From: Candidatus Yanofskyibacteriota bacterium
GTDB lineage: Bacteria; Patescibacteriota; Minisyncoccia; 2-02-FULL-40-12; GWA2-44-9
Reading direction: 5' to 3'
Assembly (NCBI GenBank): GCA_020847715.1
Contig: JADLBM010000024.1
Span: forward strand, 1-49,691
Length of the DNA stretch: 49,691 bases
Made by a program: the position numbers and the translations under genes. Every line of letters begins with the position of its first letter. Positions within the stretch are counted from its first letter, which is position 1. The notes beneath the pieces were generated by a model. The model had not been told where the DNA came from. It did no database searches and was given only the letters and a program-made list of their open reading frames with translations. Positions 16,194 through 24,306 of this stretch are shown piece after piece.

Positions 16194-16199
16194 TGGGGC

Positions 16200-16502
16200 A
16201 TGGCGTACCGCGCATTGTTGGAGTACATCCGCTCCGCGAAGACCTGCGGCGCATCGGATATCGAGATTACCGAGCAGCTGCACAAAGCCGGATGGTATCG
16301 CGTCGACATTCAGGATGCCCTTGATCTCTACCGACGCCTTATTGCTCGCGAGGAGGCAATGCGGTGCGATGTCGCGCCAACAGCTCCTGCGCCGAGCGTT
16401 ACCGAGCGACTGATTCCGCGCCACTACGACCCGCAGCTCATTGCGATTGCGGCAATCTCATTCGCACTCGGGTTCATCGGATACCTCGTGCTTGCGAACT
16501 AG
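16200..16502 (+). CDS. Small tail-anchored protein with UBA-like helical motif (100 aa)
   Basis: The N-terminal 50 residues contain ITEQLHKAGWYRVDIQDAL, a three-helix pattern resembling UBA/CUE-like folds or SHOCT-type membrane-protein headers. A Pro/Ala linker and one C-terminal TM helix (about residues 80-99) follow. A second protein here (23615-24286) has the same N-terminal pattern (LREALMGAGWHERDIENAL). Start chosen at ATG 16200 because the -10 lies 6 nt before it. CapA-like gene follows after 6 nt. Function unknown. Confidence 0.75.
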   Translation: MAYRALLEYIRSAKTCGASDIEITEQLHKAGWYRVDIQDALDLYRRLIAREEAMRCDVAPTAPAPSVTERLIPRHYDPQLIAIAAISFALGFIGYLVLAN

Positions 16503-16508
16503 CTTCCC

Positions 16509-17477
16509 ATGAAGCTCTGGCATGTTCCGGCGCTTGTCGCACTCTTGGCCCTCGCTGCGGGGGTCGTTGTCGCGTATCCGCCTCCGTCTCGCGGCTCAGT
16601 GTCGATACCTTCCATACCGCATTCCCGTCCAACGCTCCTCTTCGTGGGCGACATTATGCTCTCTCGATCGGTGGGTGAGCGCATGGCCGCCCTGAATGAT
16701 TGGCAGTGGCCGTTCGGTGGCATCGCGTCGGTCACGCAGTCGGCGAATGTGGCGTTCGCAAACCTCGAGACGACTATTTCTGAGCGGGGCGTGAAGGGCG
16801 GGTGTGGATACTGCTTCCGCGCCGATCCGCGTGCTCTGGAGGGATTGAGCGCAGCGGGATTTGATGTGCTCTCGGTGGCGAACAATCACATGTGGGACTA
16901 TGGTCCGGATGCATTTGCGGACACCCTTCAGTATCTCGCGGTAAACAATATCAGCAGTGTTGGCGGAGGACGCACTCTTGCGGAAGCGCAGGGGCCGGTC
17001 ATGCGAACCGCGGGCGATGTGCGGGTGGCGTATCTTGCATATACCGACCTGCTTCCGGCGTCCGCGTGTGCAACGGTGGAGCGTGCAGGAGTGAATTGTT
17101 TCGATGATGCGCGTATGCGAGCTGATATTGCACGGGCCCGCGGGATGGCGGATGTGGTTGTGGTGTCATTCCACACGGGCACGGAGTACAAGCCTGAGCA
17201 CAACATGGTTCAAGAGCGTATCTACCACGCGGCGGTCGATGCCGGTGCCGATCTGGTCATCGGGCACCACCCGCATGTCGTGCAGGATATGGAGCAGTAC
17301 CGAACGGGATGGATCGTGTACAGCTTGGGCAACTTCGTGTTCGACCAAACGTTCTCTGTCGCGACGATGCAAGGGGCGATGCTCGAGGTGGTGCTTCAGG
17401 ATAAAGCCGTGGCCTCAGTCCAGCTCATCCCCGTGACACTCTCTCGGGACTACCGCGTCAGCCCTGTTGTGCGGTAG
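16509..17477 (+). CDS. CapA-family metallophosphoesterase-like exported protein
   Basis: 322 aa. N-terminal signal/anchor (about residues 5-23), then a CapA (PGA_cap) domain: FVGDIMLSRSVGERM, ANLETTIS, SVANNHMWDYG, SFHTGTEYKPEHN, IGHHPHVVQDME and YSLGNFVFDQ supply the metal-ligand Asp, Asn and His residues of the calcineurin-like fold. Family members are linked to poly-gamma-glutamate capsule, but most are uncharacterised surface hydrolases. It follows the 100-aa protein by 6 nt and precedes xseA by 9 nt. Confidence 0.92.
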   Translation: MKLWHVPALVALLALAAGVVVAYPPPSRGSVSIPSIPHSRPTLLFVGDIMLSRSVGERMAALNDWQWPFGGIASVTQSANVAFANLETTISERGVKGGCGYCFRADPRALEGLSAAGFDVLSVANNHMWDYGPDAFADTLQYLAVNNISSVGGGRTLAEAQGPVMRTAGDVRVAYLAYTDLLPASACATVERAGVNCFDDARMRADIARARGMADVVVVSFHTGTEYKPEHNMVQERIYHAAVDAGADLVIGHHPHVVQDMEQYRTGWIVYSLGNFVFDQTFSVATMQGAMLEVVLQDKAVASVQLIPVTLSRDYRVSPVVR

Positions 17478-17480
17478 GAT
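17475..17480 (+). promoter_or_regulatory. -10 box before xseA
   Basis: TAGGAT overlapping the capA-like stop; ATG after 6 nt (17487). AGGAG lies between but is too close to the ATG for a normal Shine-Dalgarno. Confidence 0.4.
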
Positions 17481-17486
17481 AGGAGC

Positions 17487-18704
17487 ATGACGCCACGACC
17501 CGATTCTCTTTTCGACGGCATCCCTGAGGCGGCATTCTCCGTGTCCGAGTTCTTGGATGTTACCAACGAGCTTCTGGGTGCGCGCGATGTGGTCGTACAG
17601 GGTGAGGTTGTCGGAGCGAAATCCCATCCGACGGGGTTTTATTTTTCATTGAAGGATACTACAGCGCCCGCGCTCATGGACTGCTACATGAGTCCCTATG
17701 CGTATCGCGGGTCCGGGCTCACGCTCGAGGACGGGATGCTTGTGAGGGTCGGCGGTATTGCATCGGTCTACAAGCCGAAGGGGCGATTCAGCTTTCGGGT
17801 AGAAACGCTTCAGCTTGCGGGGGAGGGGTCGCTGAAGAAAGCGTACGAGGCGCTCAAGAAGAAGCTCTCGGAGGAGGGTCTCTTCGAGCGGAAGCGACCT
17901 CTTCCGGAATTCGTGACTCGCATCGGGCTTATTACATCCCGCACGGGAGCGGTCATCGACGATTTTCGCACCAACCTCGCGCGGCTGGGGATGCGCGTGC
18001 TTCACTACGATGTGCGCGTCGAGGGGGCGCAAGCGGTTGGGCAGATTCGGCAGGCGCTCGAATGGTTCAACGCGCATGCCGACCGTATCGATGTGTTGGT
18101 GCTCATCCGTGGCGGCGGCTCGCTCGAAGACCTTCAACCGTTCAATGACGAGTGGGTCGTGCGCGGCGTGTTTGGCTCGCGGGTGCCAACCATCGTGAGT
18201 ATCGGCCATGACCGCGATGTGCCGCTTGCACAGATGGCAGCAGACGCTTCCGGCTCAACGCCGACCGCGACCGCCCACATCATCAACGACACGTGGTCTC
18301 CGCTGACCCAACGGCTTCCACGAATCGCTCAACAACTCGCATACGCGTACGATGGTGCCCTGACCGGCGTGCGCGCCGATGTGGATGCCCTGCAGCAGCG
18401 GTGCGCGGTGCACGCGGGGCGTATCGTGAATCACGGGCGCTTGCTCGAGCAGCGGCTGCGGCATGGCTGTGAACGCATTGGTGCGCGTATCGCGCAGCTC
18501 AAAGAGACAATTACCAACTATGCGCGGCACATGGATGCTGCAAGTCCGGAGCGACTGCTTCGTCTCGGGTACAGCATTGTAACCGATGATGTCGGCGCTG
18601 TGGTGCGCGGGGTGGGACAGCTGCGGCATGGGCAGGTCGTCCACACGCGGCTCGCCAGCGGCACTTTCGCGGCGGAAGTAAAAGAGCTACGATCTGAATC
18701 ATGA
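17487..18704 (+). CDS. xseA: Exodeoxyribonuclease VII large subunit
   Basis: 405 aa. N-terminal OB fold (about 10-110, with VVVQGEVVGAKSHPTGFYFS) and the catalytic domain with RIGLITSRTGAVIDDF, LIRGGGSLEDLQPFND, and the metal-binding IGHDRD (GHExD-like), then TPTATA and a coiled-coil C-terminus. Degrades single-stranded DNA from both ends together with XseB, which is encoded 0.9 kb downstream. ATGA overlap with the next small gene. Confidence 0.96.
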   Translation: MTPRPDSLFDGIPEAAFSVSEFLDVTNELLGARDVVVQGEVVGAKSHPTGFYFSLKDTTAPALMDCYMSPYAYRGSGLTLEDGMLVRVGGIASVYKPKGRFSFRVETLQLAGEGSLKKAYEALKKKLSEEGLFERKRPLPEFVTRIGLITSRTGAVIDDFRTNLARLGMRVLHYDVRVEGAQAVGQIRQALEWFNAHADRIDVLVLIRGGGSLEDLQPFNDEWVVRGVFGSRVPTIVSIGHDRDVPLAQMAADASGSTPTATAHIINDTWSPLTQRLPRIAQQLAYAYDGALTGVRADVDALQQRCAVHAGRIVNHGRLLEQRLRHGCERIGARIAQLKETITNYARHMDAASPERLLRLGYSIVTDDVGAVVRGVGQLRHGQVVHTRLASGTFAAEVKELRSES

Positions 18705-18838
18705 ATACCGACACATCTGATGCGAACACCGCGCAACGCATCCTTGAGTTTTGGCTCGCGGAAAAGATTCGAGCGTTCAAGGAGGCGGTAGCAAAGCTTA
18801 AGGAATCCGAGTCATCGTCCGACCATGTCGAGTCTTGA
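18701..18838 (+). CDS. Small helical protein (45 aa)
   Basis: ATG 18701 overlaps the xseA stop (ATGA) and the frame runs to TGA 18836-18838, overlapping the next gene by 14 nt. The middle (AQRILEFWLAEKIRAFKEAV) forms one amphipathic helix; the tail is acidic and Ser-rich. It sits where xseB usually is, but the better xseB match lies further downstream. Support is from coupling and composition only. Confidence 0.5.
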   Translation: MNTDTSDANTAQRILEFWLAEKIRAFKEAVAKLKESESSSDHVES

Positions 18839-19577
18839 ACGCCCTCCTATTCCCGAGCCTGCGCATGAGCGTATGGCCCATGACCCATACGCCGTTGTTG
18901 CGGCGGCGTATACAGAGGTCGCTCAAGTGGAGCGGGATCCTTGGCTTCGCGCAAAGATAGGCAGACTTGGAAGGAAGCTTCGCGTTGCGGCGACGCTGTG
19001 CATGCTTGGGCTTGTGGGGAGTATGGGTGCAGACGGGCGGCAGGGAGCGTTGTCACCAGCCAATTCTGTTGCGGTGGAGCAGAGCGCAGAATCCGTCGAA
19101 GGCGTTATTCCTCCGGCTATCCCATCTCCTGAGACTATTGTGGAGACATTGTTCACGGGTGAGCAGCAGACGGTACTGGTGGGGAGGGGGACGTGGGAGA
19201 TCTCAATCAGTACCGACGGCATGCATACCGAGACGGTAGAGCGATGGCGTTCCATCGGGAAGAGAGTGCGAGATGCGATGCTCCGGAATGCCCCGAAGCT
19301 TTCCGAGCGTCAGATTGAAGCGCTGGAGGAGGCGAGTCGAGAAGGCGGAGCGCCTGCGGTTCTCATGCCCGCTATCGCCGCTGGAGGAGCCGAGCTTGAT
19401 CGGATAGCTGATGAATTTGATGACGAGGACGACCCGTTGCTCCAGTTCTTCGGCGAGATTGAAGTGATGCAACAGAGCAGTCTTACGCCGGCTGAGCGTG
19501 CTGAGGCGATTGCCGGGGTCGTCGCTCATGCGCAGGCGCTTGGCATAACGATGACATGGACCCCAGACGAACGATAA
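18825..19577 (+). CDS. Single-TM hypothetical protein (250 aa)
   Basis: Cytoplasmic N-terminus of about 45 residues, a TM helix (about 50-65, VAATLCMLGLVGSMG), a Pro/Glu linker and an extracytoplasmic acidic region with helices (IEALEEASREGG, DEFDDEDDPLLQFF). Embedded in the xseA-xseB-rsmE run and translated across an overlap with the 45-aa gene. No family recognised. Confidence 0.7.
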   Translation: MSSLERPPIPEPAHERMAHDPYAVVAAAYTEVAQVERDPWLRAKIGRLGRKLRVAATLCMLGLVGSMGADGRQGALSPANSVAVEQSAESVEGVIPPAIPSPETIVETLFTGEQQTVLVGRGTWEISISTDGMHTETVERWRSIGKRVRDAMLRNAPKLSERQIEALEEASREGGAPAVLMPAIAAGGAELDRIADEFDDEDDPLLQFFGEIEVMQQSSLTPAERAEAIAGVVAHAQALGITMTWTPDER

Positions 19578-19591
19578 CGATACATACCCAC

Positions 19592-19798
19592 ATGACGACC
19601 AAGAAAAAAGAAACCATCTCCGACTCCCTAGAACAGCTGGAGCGCATCGTGCAGTGGCTCGATGAGCAGGAGCGTGTTGACGTTGAGGAGGGGCTCACAA
19701 AAGTCCGCGAAGGCGCGGCGCTTGTGAAAGAGCTCCGTTCGCGACTCAAGGAAGTCGAAAACGAATTTGAAGAGGTCAAAAAGGAGTTGGAGGCATGA
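19592..19798 (+). CDS. xseB: Exodeoxyribonuclease VII small subunit
   Basis: 68 aa; start taken at ATG 19592. The helical sequence SLEQLERIVQWLDEQE and VREGAALVKELRSRL matches XseB, which forms coiled-coil dimers that wrap the XseA C-terminus. Normal XseB length (60-80). It is separated from xseA by two genes but overlaps rsmE by ATGA. Confidence 0.88.
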   Translation: MTTKKKETISDSLEQLERIVQWLDEQERVDVEEGLTKVREGAALVKELRSRLKEVENEFEEVKKELEA

Positions 19799-20505
19799 AG
19801 AAGATTCACCGATTTATTGGGGCGTGGCCGTTGGGGCTCGGTACGCTTCGTATCGACGATGGAGCGCTGGCGCATCAGCTCCGGACGGTGCTGAAATTGG
19901 AGGCGGGGGAGACCATCCTCATTGGTGACGGTTCCGGCAGGGAAGCGCAGTGCCGTATCCTCCGGTATGACCACGACGCGGTCATCGTTGAGGGGATGTC
20001 CCTCGGGCAAAATGCCAACGAGCTTCCTGGACATACCACGCTTTACTGTGCCGTTCTGAAGGCGGATCATTTCGAGCTCGCCGCGCAGAAGGCGACCGAA
20101 GTCGGCATTTCTGAGATTGTTCCTATCATCACAGCGCGGACGGTGAAACTAAGTCTCCGTCGTGAGCGCGTGGAAAAAGTGGTGCGGGAGGCTGCTGAAC
20201 AGGCGGGGCGGGGGCTTATTCCGGCAGTGCGTGACGCTATACCGCTGGATCATGCACTGACCGAGGCAAGCCGCAACGATGTAAACTTTTTGTTCGACCC
20301 GTCGGGCGCGCCGTTTGCGGGCGCGGCGAAGAATGTGCGGCGTGCGGGCATCTGGATAGGTCCCGAGGGTGGGTGGGATGAGCGGGAATTGGAGAGGGCT
20401 GGTGAGCTGGGTATGCGCACAGTGTCACTGGGAAGTCTCGTATTTCGCGCTGAGACGGCCGTTATCGTGGCAACCTATCTCGTTGCCAATTCGCTGAAAT
20501 CGTGA
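19795..20505 (+). CDS. rsmE: 16S rRNA m3U1498 methyltransferase (RsmE)
   Basis: 236 aa SPOUT-fold methyltransferase. N-terminal PUA-like domain (about 1-70), then the knotted domain with KATEVGISEIVPI, the SAM-binding WIGPEGGWDERELE loop and SLGSLVFRAETAVIVA. Methylates N3 of U1498 in 16S rRNA of the assembled 30S subunit. Starts inside the xseB stop. Confidence 0.95.
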   Translation: MKKIHRFIGAWPLGLGTLRIDDGALAHQLRTVLKLEAGETILIGDGSGREAQCRILRYDHDAVIVEGMSLGQNANELPGHTTLYCAVLKADHFELAAQKATEVGISEIVPIITARTVKLSLRRERVEKVVREAAEQAGRGLIPAVRDAIPLDHALTEASRNDVNFLFDPSGAPFAGAAKNVRRAGIWIGPEGGWDERELERAGELGMRTVSLGSLVFRAETAVIVATYLVANSLKS

Positions 20506-20511
20506 TATCGT
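20503..20511 (+). promoter_or_regulatory. Extended -10 promoter, leaderless PspC gene
   Basis: TGA-TATCGT with the hexamer at 20506-20511; ATG after 7 nt (20519). Confidence 0.55.
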
Positions 20512-20518
20512 AGGGCCT

Positions 20519-20803
20519 ATGTTCGTCAATCTCAAAGGAAGAAAGCTCTATCGCTCGCCCGCCGATGGCGTACTTTTTGGTGTCGCATCAGGTCTTGCGA
20601 GGTATCTGGATGTAGATGCGGTATTCGTCCGCCTGCTCTGGCTGGTACTTGGTGTCATCGCACATGTATGGCCCGCGATCGTTGTGTATGCGTTGTCAGT
20701 GTTCCTCATTCCGGTTGATCCGGCGCAGGAAACCGTTGCGCGTTCTCAGGAGCCAAAGGATGTGACGCCGGAAGCCGGCATGGACAATTCGCAGAATATG
20801 TAA
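20519..20803 (+). CDS. PspC-domain membrane protein
   Basis: 94 aa. The sequence LYRSPADGVLFGVASGLARYLDVDAVFVRLLW is the PspC signature (quoted in part: GVASGLARYLDVD). Two hydrophobic helices (about 38-72) follow. PspC proteins sit in the membrane and respond to envelope stress; in CPR genomes they occur as short stand-alone copies. The tail is hydrophilic. Own leaderless promoter, terminator right after the stop. Confidence 0.9.
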   Translation: MFVNLKGRKLYRSPADGVLFGVASGLARYLDVDAVFVRLLWLVLGVIAHVWPAIVVYALSVFLIPVDPAQETVARSQEPKDVTPEAGMDNSQNM

Positions 20804-20807
20804 GAAC

Positions 20808-20828
20808 AGCCCCGCCAATGGCGGGGCT
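20808..20828 (+). terminator. Terminator hairpin, possibly bidirectional
   Basis: AGCCCCGCC / GGCGGGGCT with 3-nt loop between two convergent genes. No T-run on the + strand. Confidence 0.6.
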
Positions 20829-20839
20829 TGTGGTGCGGG

Positions 20840-21064
20840 CTACTCAGATTCCGCAGTGCGCAGCGGCGCGAGCGGCTGGTGGGAGAGATAGTCGTGCATG
20901 GTTTCCGCGACTTCCTGCGAGAACGCCTGCAGCAGGCCGGGGATGGGCGTATTGGCGTTGCTTTCCAGCACCCGATTGGCCAGCTGTTCGGCGGCGGCCA
21001 TGATGATGCGACGCACATGGTCTCGCTCGGTGAATGATGGATGGACGCAGCAGGGAGATGTCAT
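20840..21064 (-). CDS. Small helical hypothetical protein (74 aa)
   Basis: ATG 21064 has an ideal AAGGAGG six bases upstream, which rejects the longer frame to 21106. A TTGACT (minus sense, 21120-21125) is a candidate -35, although the -10 is unclear. The protein is helical (RRIIMAAAEQLANRVLESNA, FSQEVAETMHDYLSHQ). Divergent from nth, whose start lies 36 nt away. Function unknown. Confidence 0.7.
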   Translation of the reverse strand: MTSPCCVHPSFTERDHVRRIIMAAAEQLANRVLESNANTPIPGLLQAFSQEVAETMHDYLSHQPLAPLRTAESE

Positions 21065-21099
21065 CGAAGCCCTCCTTGGGAAGATGCGACGATATAAAT

Positions 21100-21738
21100 A
21101 TGACATATAAAGAAGAAAAAGTCAAAAGAGCAGCAGCGCTCCTGATGGGGCTGAAGAAGCTGTTCCCGAAGGCAGGTATGATGCTTCGATACCGCACGCC
21201 ATGGGAGTGCATGGTGGCGGTACAGCTCTCGGCGCAGTGTACTGATAAAAAAGTGAACGAAGTGACCGCTACGCTGTTCAAGAAGTACCGCACGCTCGAC
21301 GACTATCTTCGAGCGAGACCGCGAGATTTTGAAAAAGACATTTATCAGACCGGCTTTTACCGAAACAAGGCGAAGAACATTCTCGCTGCGGCAAAGATGG
21401 TGAAGGTGAAATGGCATGGTACGCTGCCGCGTACCATGGAAGAGATGCTCACTATTCCGGGCGTTGCTCGGAAGACCGCGAATGTCGTGCTCGGGAATGT
21501 GTACGGAGTTGTCGAGGGTATTGCGGTCGACACGCATGTCGGGCGGCTGGCTCGGCAGTGGGGACTGACGCGCCATACCGATTCGAAAAAGATCGAGCGC
21601 GATCTGATGGAGCTTTTCCCGAAGCGTGAATGGTTCGCGCTGACCTACCGGATAATCGAATACGGACGCGCGTACTCGCCGGCACGGAAAAAAGACCATT
21701 CGGACGAACCGCTCGCGTCGTTCTATCGGACCCGCTGA
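21100..21738 (+). CDS. nth: Endonuclease III-type DNA glycosylase without Fe-S cluster
   Basis: 212 aa HhH-GPD enzyme that removes oxidised pyrimidines and nicks abasic sites. LSAQCTDKKVN (residues 43-53), the hairpin LTIPGVARKTANVV (117-130) with catalytic Lys125, and VDTHV with Asp144 are intact. The C-terminal four-Cys [4Fe-4S] motif of E. coli Nth is absent: the only cysteines are at 37 and 47. Start at ATG 21100 avoids overlap with the divergent gene. Confidence 0.92.
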   Translation: MTYKEEKVKRAAALLMGLKKLFPKAGMMLRYRTPWECMVAVQLSAQCTDKKVNEVTATLFKKYRTLDDYLRARPRDFEKDIYQTGFYRNKAKNILAAAKMVKVKWHGTLPRTMEEMLTIPGVARKTANVVLGNVYGVVEGIAVDTHVGRLARQWGLTRHTDSKKIERDLMELFPKREWFALTYRIIEYGRAYSPARKKDHSDEPLASFYRTR

Positions 21739-21748
21739 GCGAGGGTCG

Positions 21749-21757
21749 TGGTACAAT
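21749..21757 (+). promoter_or_regulatory. Extended -10 promoter, leaderless
   Basis: TGG-TACAAT, hexamer at 21752-21757; ATG after 6 nt (21764). Confidence 0.6.
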
Positions 21758-21763
21758 GCTGGC

Positions 21764-22750
21764 ATGGAGCCAACGCCAGCGACCGGACGCGAGCGAGCGC
21801 ACGCAGAAACCTTCGGCATCGAGCCGTGGGTGTTCAGTCGTGATGTTCCGGAAACCATTCAAACGCTCGCGCCCGCACTCCGCCAATTCGAGGAGGAGCG
21901 GGGGAGCGATGATGAGATCCTCGAGCAGTTTACCAGCGTGTACCGTCCGGAGAAAATCAAAGCGGATCTTGCGGAGGTGCACCGCCGTGAGAAGGCGTTC
22001 GAGGCGAGCGATGATCGGGATGCTCGCATGAACCTTTTGTATGCCACCGTGCTGGAGCTTATCGTGCAGGATGCGAGTCACGAATGGTTTCCTGATTGCA
22101 CCATTTGGCGTGCTACGAAATTCGATGACTATTGCCGCGGGACGGACCTGTTTATGGATATTCCGGGGCCGGGCGGAGAACCGCTGACGCTTGCGGTTGA
22201 TGTCACTTGTAGTCGAGCGAGGACGTCCAAGAAATTGCGTGACACCATGCAGGAGTTCCGAAGCGGTCGCTTCCATACCGTCGAATACTTCGTATCGGAT
22301 ACTGATGATGCCCGCGCGCGAGGAAGAGTGTCGATGCCCCGTGTTGTGCTGGGAGCTTCGTATCATGCCATTACGCGGGCGGCGCGAGTGTACGGGCAGT
22401 GGCGACGCCACGCCGCCGTGGGTTCCGGGTACACCAAAGCGGAAGCTCTCGAACGGTTGCGATACAGCGACATCGGCGGCCAACTCTACGAGCAGTTGAT
22501 TCATCAAGTGCAGGCCGCATACGAATGTATCAAGGAGCTTCTCGATTCCACGCAGGATAAGAACGGAACCCGAGCCGATTTTTTACGCATGAGGGGACAG
22601 TATCTCTTTTCCGTCCAGCGAAGTCTCGAGGAGCGGTATCGGGCGTGGGAGAAGTCACGGAACACATACATCGAGCATCACAAAGACATTGCCCCCGAGC
22701 TCGCGGTGCCGAGCAATAGCGTCCTCGATGTGATCATGCACGAGGCGTAA
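21764..22750 (+). CDS. Hypothetical protein with PD-(D/E)XK-like nuclease pattern (328 aa)
   Basis: Residues about 90-160 show a helix with Glu (LLYATVLELIVQDASHEWF), then GTDLFMDIPG, a strand LTLAVDVTCS and a following TSKKL. This acidic-strand-strand-Lys order resembles the PD-(D/E)XK fold (Asp in GTD, Asp in VDVT, Lys downstream). The flanks are helical. It sits between two DNA glycosylase genes and ends 1 nt before mutY, so a DNA-repair link is plausible. No family recognised with certainty; the nuclease reading is inference. Confidence 0.7.
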   Translation: MEPTPATGRERAHAETFGIEPWVFSRDVPETIQTLAPALRQFEEERGSDDEILEQFTSVYRPEKIKADLAEVHRREKAFEASDDRDARMNLLYATVLELIVQDASHEWFPDCTIWRATKFDDYCRGTDLFMDIPGPGGEPLTLAVDVTCSRARTSKKLRDTMQEFRSGRFHTVEYFVSDTDDARARGRVSMPRVVLGASYHAITRAARVYGQWRRHAAVGSGYTKAEALERLRYSDIGGQLYEQLIHQVQAAYECIKELLDSTQDKNGTRADFLRMRGQYLFSVQRSLEERYRAWEKSRNTYIEHHKDIAPELAVPSNSVLDVIMHEA

Positions 22751-22751
22751 C

Positions 22752-23561
22752 ATGACGGATGCCGCCTTTCGAAAACTTGTTCTCAGCTATTGGAGGCTGC
22801 GCGGCCGGCATGACTTACCATGGCGGAAGCACATCAATCCATATCGCGTTCTTGTCAGCGAGGTTATGCTCCAGCAGACACAGGTACCAAGGGTTATCGA
22901 GAAGTATCAGGAGTTTCTCCGTGCGTTTCCGTCGTTTCGCGCGCTTGCAATCGCCTCGACGGCGGGCGTGTTAAAGGTGTGGCAGGGCTTGGGGTATAAC
23001 CGTCGAGCGTTGATGCTGCAGCGGTGTGCGCAGGAAGTTACGTGTGAGTATGGTGGGACACTACCTGCGGACTACAAAACCCTCCAAACGCTTCCGGGTA
23101 TCGGACCGTACACCGCGGGCGCTGTGCTGGCCTTCGCATTCGATATTCCGCACCCGATGATAGAGACGAATATCCGTCGCGTCTACATTCATCACTTCTT
23201 TAGCGGTCGCAAAGAGGTCGCTGATGCCGAGATCCTGCCATTGGTGGAGCGCCATCTTGGGCGGATTGCCTCTGCCCGCGACTGGTACGGCGCACTCATG
23301 GATTACGGTACGTATCTTGCGCAAACGATTCCCAATCCAAATCGGCGGAGTCGGCACCATGTTCGGCAGGCATCATTTGCCGGGTCAATGCGCCAGATTC
23401 GCGGTTCTGTCATCAGGGCATTGCTCGAAGGAAAGCGATTCACGCCCGACCAGCTCGCGCGACGCGTTGCCGATCCGCGCCTTCCTGCGGTGCTGGACGC
23501 ATTGGAGCGCGAGGGTTTTGTGTCCCGTGTCCACGGCCGACTGCAGGTGCATGAGGGGTGA
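22752..23561 (+). CDS. mutY: A/G-specific adenine glycosylase-like protein (MutY-type), no Fe-S cluster
   Basis: 269 aa HhH-GPD enzyme. SEVMLQQTQVPRV (residues 36-48) is the MutY signature with catalytic Glu37; the hairpin LPGIGPYTAG spans 114-123; the usual catalytic Asp position reads ETN (138-140), Glu in place of Asp. The C-terminal Cys4 cluster is missing (its place is LAQTIPNPNRRSRHH) and so is the MutT-like 8-oxoG domain. A short winged-helix-like C-terminus (FTPDQLARRVADPRLPAVLD) replaces them. Substrate could be A:8-oxoG or a related mismatch. Confidence 0.85.
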   Translation: MTDAAFRKLVLSYWRLRGRHDLPWRKHINPYRVLVSEVMLQQTQVPRVIEKYQEFLRAFPSFRALAIASTAGVLKVWQGLGYNRRALMLQRCAQEVTCEYGGTLPADYKTLQTLPGIGPYTAGAVLAFAFDIPHPMIETNIRRVYIHHFFSGRKEVADAEILPLVERHLGRIASARDWYGALMDYGTYLAQTIPNPNRRSRHHVRQASFAGSMRQIRGSVIRALLEGKRFTPDQLARRVADPRLPAVLDALEREGFVSRVHGRLQVHEG

Positions 23562-23601
23562 CCGTGTGTATAACGCCGTCTCGGGTAATGTCGGCATACG
23601 G

Positions 23602-23607
23602 TATACT
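23602..23607 (+). promoter_or_regulatory. -10 promoter, leaderless
   Basis: TATACT at 23602-23607; ATG after 7 nt (23615). No TGn and no clear -35. Confidence 0.55.
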
Positions 23608-23614
23608 AAGAGAT

Positions 23615-24286
23615 ATGTCGCATGCTGAGCTCGTCGCGTATATCCAAGAACAGACCCAGCAGGGTGTGAGCGCTCAGGCGCTGCGCGAGGCGCTCATGGG
23701 GGCGGGGTGGCACGAGCGCGATATTGAGAACGCACTGCACGATGTCGCCGCCGGTCTCCATCCGGCGACGCCGGGGGCGTCCATCCACGAAGATCTTGCA
23801 CAGGTGCGCGGTATGGTGGCGCATCTTGCCTCTCGAGTGCAGGGCATTGAAGCGGCGCTAGCGTCCGTTGCCTCACTGCCGATGCAGCGGGAGATTTCCG
23901 AGCAGGTGCTCCTTCCGAGCGTACCCGTGCGGCGCTGGCCGGGTCGCGTGTTTATGGCGCTGGTAGGCGCCGGCGTCACTGTGCTCGTTTCGATGTTCGG
24001 TGCTGGACTCCAACGGCAGGGGTCTCTTGCCTCTCTTGATGCGATGATCCTTGGGGGTGCGATTGCTGTGCTGGGCATCGTGGTGAGCGTTGTCGCGATG
24101 CGGCACCGCCTTGCAAAGACCGCCACATTCTTCGCCGCCGGTTCGCTCTCGCTTGGCGCAGTCGCGGTGTTTTCCGCATGGCGAACGCATGGATTCCTCG
24201 AGTGGACCGTCGCGCTGGCGCTCGGCCTTCTCCTTGCAGTGCTCGCAGTCGTTCTCGGCGCGTGGATAGACCGCCTCTCTCGGTGA
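23615..24286 (+). CDS. Membrane protein with UBA-like N-terminus (223 aa)
   Basis: Start at ATG 23615, chosen for the -10 box just upstream. Residues 1-45 repeat the pattern seen at 16200-16502 (AYIQEQTQQGVSAQALREAL, then GAGWHERDIENAL). A short coiled coil (about 60-90) precedes four TM helices (about 112-130, 142-160, 168-185, 195-217). It ends 20 nt before the RlpA-like gene. Family not recognised; similar small multi-TM proteins are common in CPR genomes. Confidence 0.8.
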   Translation: MSHAELVAYIQEQTQQGVSAQALREALMGAGWHERDIENALHDVAAGLHPATPGASIHEDLAQVRGMVAHLASRVQGIEAALASVASLPMQREISEQVLLPSVPVRRWPGRVFMALVGAGVTVLVSMFGAGLQRQGSLASLDAMILGGAIAVLGIVVSVVAMRHRLAKTATFFAAGSLSLGAVAVFSAWRTHGFLEWTVALALGLLLAVLAVVLGAWIDRLSR

Positions 24287-24289
24287 TGA

Positions 24290-24298
24290 TGCTATACT
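24290..24298 (+). promoter_or_regulatory. Extended -10 promoter, leaderless RlpA-like gene
   Basis: TGC-TATACT, hexamer at 24293-24298; ATG after 8 nt (24307). Confidence 0.65.
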
Positions 24299-24306
24299 GA
24301 AGCAGT

